A DNA stretch of 64,000 bases from the NCBI GenBank assembly GCA_963965975.1, contig OZ014412.1, positions 10,025,849-10,089,848 of the forward strand, given 5' to 3'. The DNA comes from Xestospongia bergquistia (Eukaryota; Porifera; Demospongiae; Haplosclerida; Petrosiidae). Shown here in pieces: positions 25,701-34,937 of this stretch (position 1 is the stretch's first letter; every line of letters starts with the position of its first letter). The notes below the pieces were generated by a model that searched no databases, was not told the origin of the DNA, and saw only the letters and a program-made list of their open reading frames with translations. The position numbers and the translations under genes are program-made.

Positions 25701-26500
25701 TATATATCTTTTTATTTTGTAATTTTTCTTTACCTATAATAACTATATTGTGTTATTCATTCCTAAGAAAGGTAGTTATTCATGCCTTTAAATAAATAAT
25801 AATATAATACATCATACTATAGTACACTTCATAAGATAATAGACATTGATTACATAGAGCATATAGACATTAACACATACATCTGGAAGTCAGTTGAAGA
25901 GAGTATCAGATATCAGCTCAAAACACTCTGCTATAAATGGTAGAAGACCTAGACTCTTCATGCCTTGTTGTCAATCTCATAGCAAACAAGCTAGACATTG
26001 TCACCAAGTTGAACTCAATACTTGGTCTTTTGCCTAAACCTCAGACTAGAGGCATCAGAGTCATTCCATGCCAGTAGGCACCTCCTCCTACTTGGCATAC
26101 CAGAGTTCACTGTACTGAGTTCATCAGAATTGCCATTCTTACTGGGAATAACCCAACCTCTCTGGAGGCCTTGGTGAACCCTATTAACTTATATCCAGCT
26201 ACAGCATATAACTCTTTCATCAGTGCACCACTTACTATCTACCAATGAGTTTTGCTGAACTCTATAAATAAGTTGATATATTGTATCATTTATACATAAA
26301 AATATTAACTTGTTTACTATACCATACTATTTCATCTTTTACTGTATTAGCTTATAGTAAGCATTCTTATTTCTTAGTGTACTGACTTTTAAACTAATTT
26401 GAATAATAAAAATTAAATACCCAGTCAGTAGCCATATTATGTAGTTCATATGATTTTATATTGTACAAGTTATCTATTAGCCACTCCTTATTTCTATATC
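25701..26500. other. Spacer without recognised gene
   Basis: AT-rich DNA with a somewhat less biased stretch at 25900-26240 that has open stretches in more than one frame but no domain I can name. It may belong to the neighbouring retroelement remnant. No RNA gene or tandem repeat was seen. Confidence 0.5.
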
Positions 26501-26836
26501 CAGTGGTGGAGGAACCTATGGGGCACCAGGGGCACATGCCCCCCCCCCCAAAAAAAATTACAACATGCTCATTGTGCCCCCCTCCCCCCCGCCCCCCCAA
26601 AAATAAAATTTTACACTAAAGTATGCAATATTTAGAGAACAACGAAAAACACTTGTTGTAATTATAATAATATAATTGTGGCAGTTGGGTATTACCACAT
26701 TCATTGTATATAAAAAATTGATGTGTATTCAAGGAATTAAAAGTAAAAACACTGCAGCTTCTGTGGGGTTGTGCCCCCCATATCCCCTCCTTTGGTGCCC
26801 CCCCCCCCCAAATTCAAATATGTTCCTCCACCCCTG
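26501..26836. mobile_element. hAT-type MITE with 8-bp target duplication
   Basis: The ends are inverted repeats beginning cagtggtggaggaac at the left and, as complement of the right end, caggggtggaggaac. Flanks are tctatatc (26493-26500) and tctataac (26837-26844), an 8-bp target duplication with one mismatch. CAGNG termini and 8-bp duplications are the known hAT signature. Both ends carry long C or G runs ('ccccccccc' near 26540 and 26801). At 336 bp with no transposase it is non-autonomous. Confidence 0.85.
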
Positions 26837-27244
26837 TCTATAACCATTGTGTAAACCCTTATTTCTAAATATTCAAGTATTTTAAATTTGTTAATATAAT
26901 AATTTATCTCTCTCACTCTCAATTTTCTATATAGTATGATATATCATAATCATTACTAAGTATAACAATTAAGGAAAAATTCCAAACTATATGCTATGTC
27001 AGCATAGTTTAATTTGTTTATTACTTAATGTATGGAAACAAGATTATTCATTTATGTCGAAGTCAGTAGTAGCTTATCTTCGTATCATACATTAATATAA
27101 CAGTATTATAATATTAATATAACATTATTATAACATTATTATAACATTAATATAACATTATTATAACATTAATATAACATTATTATAAGACTAATATAAC
27201 ATTATTATAAGATTTAGTATATTAATTGTATAGACCTTCACTTT

Positions 27245-27805
27245 ACACATGAAGTTTCCCAAATTATGTATAGCTTGTGTATAATGAATGATGAGTTAAT
27301 TAGTCACCCTATTAATTACTGTTTACATAACTAAATTCAAGTATAATATGTAATAGATATTAGTATTTGTATAATGAGAGTGATTTAAGTCAAGAAATAA
27401 ATTGCCATATTTTAAAATTAAGTATACATCCACACAAGCAGATATATACTATGCCAACATTATGTAGAGTTTCATGGGGAGGGAGCCTTGCATTATGTGG
27501 CCAGGTATACAAGAAAAATACTTGGATATCTGGCCACACAGTCACACAAACAAATATAACCATCTATATAATATATAGATGGTTATATTTGTTTGTGTGA
27601 CTCATATCTTTAAATGGGATGAAATTACCATGCAGCTGGTTAATATATACAATCAAAGTACATAGATGGATATAGTATAGGTGGATTATTTAGTCTTATG
27701 TACTTTTACATGTATTGTTTCCCTTTCTCTATTCTCCAATACATGTAAGCATATATATAGGCTTGTTTCCCTAGTAACGGATAATTTGTTATCACTCAAT
27801 AGATC
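27245..27805. repeat. Interspersed repeat, copy 2
   Basis: Second copy of the 24366-24880 segment in direct orientation. It contains a perfect palindrome at 27541-27601 where copy 1 has only an imperfect one. Confidence 0.65.
27541..27601. repeat. Perfect 61-bp palindrome
   Basis: Two 30-base arms, left 27541-27570 beginning gtcacacaaacaaatataac and right 27572-27601, flank a single central base. Every base of the arms pairs. It would extrude as a long hairpin. Confidence 0.95.
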
Positions 27806-27950
27806 ATTTAATGTAAAGTCACAACTACCGTAGATTTTCTTTACATGTAACAAATGGATATATTTACAAAGAGGGTATTATATATTGTTAGATCCATGTA
27901 ACTAGGTAACAAAAGAGACTGACAAAACAATAACAATATAAATTATGAAG

Positions 27951-28667
27951 TCATAAAATCCAACATTTATCCCAAAATGGCTCCTCTATCAACTGTGCAG
28001 AAAGAAAACTTTGTTCAGATTCGATAATGAGTTTTCTTAAGGCAGCTTCGTCTCTGACCATTCTAGGTCGATAAATTTGAAGCAAGTCCTCTGATGATGT
28101 ATTGGGAAATCCAACAGTATAAATACCTTTGCCCATTATAGCTGCAACATTACTTGTTTGAATATTGGTACGAAAATCATGTATTAATTGCTCTCTGCCC
28201 TCGGGTGTGTCATTCTCACAATGGGTAATGATTAAAGCCGATATATCTCGAATATCTTTACCAAATCGTTTGCTTATGAAGTCAAAAGTATCTTTGTCTT
28301 CACGAGTGAACCTCCCCTTTCTGAAAAGAAATAAAACTATATTGATGCCTTCAGGAAGATGCTGGTTAACATACAATTTCACATCTTTCATGACCTTTTT
28401 GTTTGACAATTGACTGGTATCAAACAGTCCTACAGTGTCAACTACTTTACATTTAAGACGTGCATTGCCTTCGATTTTACCCTCCGCTACTCCATGTGAA
28501 ATGCTGTGGCATGTACTATTAAAGGAGTCAGATACTGGAAATTTGTCGTCTTTGAGAAGATGGTTGCCAAGAGTTGACTTGCCTGCACCAGTTTTTCCTA
28601 CAATTAGAACGTTGCGTTCTTCGATTTTCGAAGGAGCCCATTCTGGGACGTCATTTGACTGAGCCAT
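27951..28667 (-). CDS. GIMAP/AIG1-family GTPase with C-terminal CaaX box
   Basis: 238 residues in a single exon, ATG at 28665-28667. Motifs: G1 GKTGAGKST (about residues 24-32), a plausible G2 Thr/Ser region NSTCHSIS, G3 DTVGLFD, the AIG1 conserved box LFLFRKGRFTREDKDTF, and G4-like THCEND. The family is known for nucleotide-dependent oligomers on membranes; in vertebrates its members control lymphocyte survival, while in plants and invertebrates they are tied to stress or immunity. The protein ends KCWIL, a CaaX motif whose final Leu predicts geranylgeranylation and hence membrane attachment (inference). No coiled coil or second GTPase domain follows. No introns and no close paralogue occur in the window. 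Confidence 0.92.
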   Translation of the reverse strand: MAQSNDVPEWAPSKIEERNVLIVGKTGAGKSTLGNHLLKDDKFPVSDSFNSTCHSISHGVAEGKIEGNARLKCKVVDTVGLFDTSQLSNKKVMKDVKLYVNQHLPEGINIVLFLFRKGRFTREDKDTFDFISKRFGKDIRDISALIITHCENDTPEGREQLIHDFRTNIQTSNVAAIMGKGIYTVGFPNTSSEDLLQIYRPRMVRDEAALRKLIIESEQSFLSAQLIEEPFWDKCWIL

Positions 28668-28861
28668 TTCTCTAAGGTTTCGCCTACTATTGTCTTTGCA
28701 TGCGTAGGCGGATCCCTGACTGAAGAGTAAGGTTGAAGTTCAGATGGCAATTGCAATCTGGTAGAAGTTGAGTTGTTGAACTTTTTTTATTAAACACAAA
28801 GATACTAAACAGCAACACAGTTAATATAAAGAACATCAAAATAATTACATAATATAAATGA

Positions 28862-29413
28862 ATTAAGTTTAAACTGTTTACTGAGTTAAGGCCTTTAGAT
28901 GAAGAGGAAAGAGAATTCCATAAAGACATTAAAGTAGAAATGAAGGAGTTTAGAGTAGCAGAAGATCTGGAAAAGGAAAGTTTCAAATTTAAAGGGTAAA
29001 AAGAACACAGATTATATACATAAAGGCTAATTTGAACTGAAAACGATCCAGCAATAATGTTGAGTTTGTTATAAATAAATTTATATAGAAGAATGAATTG
29101 AAGTTGTCCTACCTGAGGGAAGCGAAGGGAGATTGAAGAATTGAAGGAGTTGAGGACAATCAATAGTCCAATTCTTACTACAGAGCTTGAAGGCAGTTTT
29201 TTAAAAGTGATTGCTACACATCCCGTTATAGCAAAGTTAGTGAAAAAAAGGGTTGTTGGATTTTCTAATTCTAACAAAATAGAAGAACTATTATATCAGA
29301 TGTATAGAGACACAATACAAAAAAATAAAGAAATTATGGATTTATTTATTGGGAGATTAAACCAAACAATGACTTATTTAAACTTTTCAAAAAATCTAAG
29401 TCACCCCTCTTAG
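28862..29413 (+). other. Unresolved open segments, possible small gene or gene fragment
   Basis: Two open stretches on the plus strand look coding-like: 28862-28999 (acidic, LRPLDEEEREFHKDI...) and about 29111-29413, ending in TAG (TINSPILTTELEGSFLK...MYRDTIQKNKEI). I could not join them with matching splice phase, no domain is recognised, and no good start is evident. A 196-codon frame on the opposite strand covers the same area and is probably its shadow. It could be a decayed gene, an exon of an unseen gene, or chance. Confidence 0.25.
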
Positions 29414-29736
29414 ATTTAATTAACGACATTCTTCATTAACTATTAAAGTTATAAATAGTAGCGGGAATTTGAAGTAAGCAACTACAAGGACTTGTTTAGA
29501 TCACTTCGTAAGCTAAAAGACAATGTAATGCAAGTGATAATTACTGTTATTTGTTAATTATTAATAGTTATTACCATTAAATTACTACCTGTAATTACCA
29601 GGCAATAAATATCGCTTACTCTGACATATTACATACTATTAGTAGATAAATAAACCATTCATTCATTCTCATTCAATGTTTGTTACTATAATAAATGTAT
29701 TTCAGTAACCAATGATATTTTAATGCCAGACATGCT

Positions 29737-30068
29737 GTACAATTGTTTCGGACCATGTGTTATGTATATATGTTTGTTTTCATTGTTTTATTGTATTGTT
29801 ATGTGTGGCAATAACGTGACAAATGAAATTAAACTGTATTCACCAGATGCATATATTGAAGTTCATTAACCCTAACTGTGAGAACTATGATGATGAGTGT
29901 GACTGATCATGCTTAATGTTTCTTGCTAACAATATAATTATAGTGCTTGATATATTTCTAGCATTCGATAGCTATAGTCTCCTGCCGACATTGCTGCTAA
30001 TTATATAATCTATGTAGCTCTAGTTACTGTTTCACTGCAAAGTCAGTACTTCCAAAACAATTATAGGA
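29737..30068. mobile_element. MITE, CCTATAATTG family
   Basis: About 332 bp with inverted ends: left 'acaattgtttcggac' and right 'tccaaaacaattatagg'. It matches 51571-51903 in inverse orientation across its whole length. No coding capacity. Confidence 0.7.
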
Positions 30069-30896
30069 GGATTTTTTAAAATTATAATCTTCTACTAATA
30101 AGTGCATTTAAAATAAGGAAGTTTGCTTTATAATTAGTTAATATAATTTCTTGTCCATAATCATTTTCTTAAACATCTTAATTAGTAGGCCATTATTATA
30201 AATAACTTACTGCTTTGTGTAGCTGCTTCAACATGTATGGCATCATAAGGTGCTCAGTCAGGATAGCTTAGCAGTCCATTACCAACTATATGTAACATAA
30301 TAGTACTAGTTACAACAAATTGCAAGAAGTAAATGATTTATTTCTAAAGTTGAGTTGCTTCATTGTTCAATCTTAGCTATGGCTTCTTACCTACTAGTTT
30401 AAGTTTTTGTTCTTCTTTTGAACATTAAGAATTGATTGGTCATTTAGTATATTAATATATTCAATACCTACAACATGACCTGTTTACTACTACCTATAAA
30501 AGATATAAAGTTTTAATGTCATATCTGTTATGTTTTATTCACCCATCCAGTTATCCACATACTATATGACATACAAGCTGTAAGATAATAACTATCAGGT
30601 CCAACATCAATAACTCAATTACCTTCAATATATCCATAAATAGGACACCAAATTAAATAACTCGACATCAACTTATCAACAATAGTACATATAATAATTG
30701 TTATAGATACAAAAAGAAGGGATAGGTTAACTATAAACAAACTAACTAACCAACTAACCAAAGGTCTCTTTCTACTAGATATATTTACCAAAGACACCCT
30801 AACAATTTGCAATGTCTAATACATAGTATGAATTCCCTTTCTAAAAAATGGTTTGCAAATTATGTGTAATTTAGGCTTAGACAGAGAGGTAATGGG

Positions 30897-31160
30897 TATG
30901 ATAGGACATTTCAGACTTTATGTTTGTCTGGACAACCAATACTAAAAATCAATAAACAAAACCAAGATCTTCGGATAGAAGATCGAAAAACCTTGTTCAC
31001 TTCAACCAATTATTATCTGCCAAGGACTCTATTCCAGCTATTTCATTGGCTGTTGCTATGGTCTCATTAGATGTATTTTGATTGGTGTTGTATTGTAGCT
31101 TGGTTTTGTTTTTAGTATTGGTTGTCCAGACAAACATAAAGTCTGAAATATCCTATCATA
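30897..31160. mobile_element. MITE with 52-bp terminal inverted repeats
   Basis: Arms 30897-30948 and 31109-31160 match at 51 of 52 positions, beginning tatgatagga. Both ends carry TA, consistent with a TA target duplication of Tc1/mariner-like elements. The near-identical arms suggest a young insertion. It lies in an intron of the dead PCMT copy. Confidence 0.8.
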
Positions 31161-31639
31161 TTGTAGCTTATTTATTCTGTTGAATGCTTCATTGGAGTGT
31201 TAATATCCTACATTACCAATCTAACTGTTTTGATGGCATTGATTATTATATTAATGTACGATAGCACAAAGTGAGATCATGAAATGTATTAAAAGTCTTA
31301 CCATATGAGGAGCACTGACTGACAACTGTCTGCTATCTGATATCCTAGAGAGAGAGAAAGAGAGAAAGAGAGAAAGAGAGAGAGAGAGAGAGAGGCAATT
31401 ACTTTGCAGCAAAAATTTACACCAATTTATAATTGCATGCTTACATCTCTATGGGTTGACAATGAATACACTGAATGTATATATCTCATTTAATGGCTAC
31501 ATTACACACACATATATAATCTTTATGTGAGTTACATGATGTTGTACCTCTCTTTCTCGACCTTATTGTCCTAACAAGTAATTTAATTTAACTCTAATAC
31601 TGCCATCTTTTTTAACAATAATAATAATAGTAATAATAG

Positions 31640-32426
31640 GGGTTGTTCCCAGAATGTCTAATACCAAAATATCTAATCCCAGAATGTCTAAACTAAAAAT
31701 CTCTAATCCCAGAATGTCTAATCCAAATCCCAAAATGTCTAAAAGTATTATTGTAACTGATAGTGCATGTAATTTATCAAAGGATATTCAGCAAAGGCAT
31801 AAACATCTCAATCACATATACCTCTGATCTATTAGTTTCTACAATGAAGAGATACAAATCAAATAAAATGAGAGAAATGACTCAGCTTTGATATAATACC
31901 CAAATTTAGTATTTAAGACTAGTAGAAATGTGTAGAGCAGTCAGTCAGTCTGTTTGCTCATGAGTTTGAAATGGAGTTTATTACTACTCAGAAAGTTGGA
32001 AAAGCTGTTCTTCTTGATGGTTGGCTTTTACCAACTCTTTACCATCAATGCTTTCATTTATGGAAAGCCATTCCCTCTCCTCTATGTACTACTTCCAGCT
32101 ATTAAAGCAACTATGTCTCAAGATGCACAACTAGAAGAATATTCTGATTACTTTCAACTTAAGTTACATACATAAAACAGAACTTGAAAAAAGCTCCAGA
32201 ACTTTAGATTCATATATTAATACAATTAAAGACCTTGCTGTCTCCTTTGATTAATTTTCATTATTAATTTCATTCTTTTATTTAGACATTTTAAAAACAA
32301 TCTGGGATTAGATGTTTTTATTTTAGACATTCTGGGATTAGATTTTAGACATTCTGGGAATAGACATTCTGGGTTTAGACATTCTGGGATTAGACATTCT
32401 GAGATTAGACATTCTGGGATACATTC
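31640..32426. mobile_element. Element with subrepeated inverted ends
   Basis: The left end (31648-31745) holds about five copies of a 'cccagaatgtctaat' motif. The right end (about 32285-32415) holds about seven copies in inverted orientation ('attagacattctggg'). Both flanks read aataatag (31632-31639 and 32427-32434), a possible 8-bp target duplication, although the left flank is itself part of a simple repeat. The interior has a 73-codon frame (31954-32175) without known domain. Class uncertain. Confidence 0.6.
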
Positions 32427-32960
32427 AATAATAGAGATGCATTTAACTTTTAAGTTAAATTGCTACAAAAAACATTTAGTTCTTTACCAATTAATTGAGG
32501 AGAATGATCATAAGGATTAGATAATCCTTTTTGTTTTCATAACAACTTAGCACCTTTGGAAATCTATCTTCTAAAGCTGTAATATATAACAGACAATAAT
32601 AATAAGAATAATAATATCATGGCTCACTAATCAAACGAGAGATCAGATCATCGTTACTGTTACAATAAGACATTTTGTGAGCAGAAGAAAATTACAAAAT
32701 CTAAAGAGGTGGCTATGTTGATAAGAAAGTCCATATTTTGTAGCAAAGAGTAGAAGCCATTTTGATTAGTAGGTGGAGCTAATGCACGTGGTGTCATTTG
32801 TCTACAATTTGTCCAGTGTTTCTAGAGACAAAACAGGATGGTCCTTGCGAGGAGACAGAGGTTCTTTTATCAAAGGGTATGTTTGTGTAAATATCTATAA
32901 TTCAATAAGAAGACTTAAGGTCGCTTAAACTTAATTATTAGTTTTTCATCCTAGCTGATC

Positions 32961-33323
32961 TTAGTCTCGCGTAGCCAGCCCCTCCCTCTCGGGAAGGGTG
33001 TGGTCAACTGTAAGTATAGCTCTCGTTCAGAGAACTACCGGAAATCCGGTAGTCGATAAGTGGTGTTAAGAGATAGGAGGGCAAACACCCACATTAAAAT
33101 TGCTGACTAAACAGAAGTACAATGCTAGATACGCGAGCAGCTCTCTCAAGCTTTTCAGTACATTGTACTTCTGTTGAGTCAGCAATTTTAAAGTGGGCGT
33201 TTGCCCTCCTATCTCTTGACACCACTTTTAGACTACTGGATTTCCGGTAGTTCTCTGAACGAGAGCTATACTTACAGTTGACCAGACCCTTCCCGAGAGG
33301 GAGGGGCTGGCTACGCAAGACTA
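32961..33323. mobile_element. Foldback MITE with 8-bp target duplication
   Basis: Arms of about 160 bases (32961-33120 and 33165-33323) pair almost completely around a loop of about 45 bases. Ends read ttagtctcgcgtagccagcc and the complement tagtcttgcgtagccagcc. Perfect 8-bp flanks agctgatc stand at 32953-32960 and 33324-33331. It is notably richer in GC than its surroundings. It is non-autonomous; the superfamily cannot be fixed from the ends. Confidence 0.9.
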
Positions 33324-34937
33324 AGCTGATCTCACAAGCCAGACCCACCAAATTTTATGGTTGAACGGTGAGATTGAAAGGGTCTGAGGATGTAATAGAG
33401 TAACTTGTTCTCTTGACATTAAATATTATGTGCCAATCAAATTTGTAACATGTCACAAAGTAGGCATTTCAATGTAAATATCGTGCAAATTGTCATAATA
33501 TTTTATGAGAGTTGTGAAGTTATTTCAAAGTCAATGCCCCTAATACTAACAGTAGTAGTTTGCTTTTTAATGGATAGTAGTAGTCAGTACTTTTATGTAT
33601 TATTTTGAATGTTATCTGTAATTACTTTAAGCATCATATTACATTATCATATTTTCAGTCCCACCCATCATTATTGCAGAACTCCTCTTTGTTGGACATC
33701 ACGTCTCTTACTTAGACTGATGTTCTTCAATGTCTGATCTCTCAGTGATGTTCTAGACAGACCAATGTTCTGGAGAAGTTATCTCCTACATCCATCCATC
33801 ATGGTGCAAATTTTCTCTTATGTTCTCATCACTTTGTTGGATCTGTAACTCATCATTGGACATCTTGCATTTCTTTGTCATTTTTGAGTTTAGTCATAAT
33901 CATAATCTTTTATTATTTTATAATTTTCATGATTGCCGCATAACTTTGACATTGTCTACACACCTTAATGTTGGGTGTTACTAAAAATCACTTTGAAATG
34001 AAATCAAAACACATCCTGGTGACTGCTCTCCTCATATAATACCTACAGAGCATTTAGTAACCATCTTGTTGACAATCTTTCTATATACTGCAGATAATAG
34101 TGCAAAACTTGGCAAGAAGTGCTTTTTTTTCTAAAATGATTTTTTGTTGGGTATAAAAACTTAATTAATATGTGATTGTTTGTTTTGTTTGGTAATCTAC
34201 TAAAACAACCTCTTACAATACTATACAGTATTACTGTATATGAATTAGTTTGGGGGTTTCTACAAAATGTTCTTTACTACATTCAAAATAATAAAAAAAC
34301 ATTACATTTCAAGGGGATGTTCTCCAGTAAATGATGACATTGTGTGGAAATTACTGATAATGTCAGTGTCTGTAGATAGTCCATTTATTTCCCTCCTAAA
34401 AAAATGAAGCATTCATTTGTAGTTTCAAGTGATAACATAATATTAAGCAGTCGTTAATAAATTGAACGGTCATTTTACTTTAAATATATTAATAGAAACA
34501 TTACTAGTTAGTATGTGTAATCAAGTAAGATTCAAAAATAATAATCATTCTAGTGAATGAATGTTACAAACAGTTGCTTGCTACCTGCCATAGTAAAAGG
34601 AAGTATCTATAGTGCCAGTAATATAACTTCAATGGAAAGGGTTTTAGTGTTTTAATTTCTATAAGTGTACAAAACCAAATAGCACTTTAAATGATTGACA
34701 TAAAATTTGGCTTTCTATTATTACTATCGAAGATCTACCTTTAGTTAAGTACTTCCATTAACAAGTCTTTAGTCTGAAATGAAGCTTTGCTACAAAACCA
34801 CACCTTTTATGATCAATATTAATTGTAAGCTTCCTGTAAATATGTATAGGATTGTTATTTTGATAAATCTATGTATCAATTTTATTTAACTTCCATTAAA
34901 CTTTTTAATAAAATAGCACTCCTATTTCAAAGTCTAA
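33324..34937. other. Spacer; left part of segmental duplication begins near 33960
   Basis: No gene was found. From about 33960 the sequence aligns with 39836 onward (e.g. 'agcatttag' and 'catcttgttgaca' blocks) and forms the left shoulder of duplication unit 1. The first 600 bases show nothing I recognise. Confidence 0.6.

Larger units (their letters stand above)
30200..32680 (-). pseudogene. PCMT1-like pseudogene (copy A of the tandem array)
   Basis: Degenerate matches to six exons of the intact copies occur in the right order on the minus strand: exon 6 at about 30205-30290, exon 5 at 30390-30505, exon 4 at 30545-30625, exon 3 at 31299-31345, exon 2 at 32485-32545, exon 1 at 32615-32690. 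Exons 7 and 8 are missing. The exon 6 copy has a TGA in frame where intact copies read DSAPYDA, and exon 4 lacks the SAM-binding motif. Two MITEs sit in its introns. It is the oldest and only dead member of the array; intact copies are at 34938-37565 and 41226-43871. Confidence 0.8.

Noticed and set aside
28687-29277. 196-codon frame on the minus strand
   Set aside because: Low-complexity Leu/Ser/Phe composition, no domain, and opposite to coding-like plus-strand segments; most likely a shadow.
33094-33351. 85-codon frame on the minus strand
   Set aside because: It lies within the inverted repeat of the foldback MITE.
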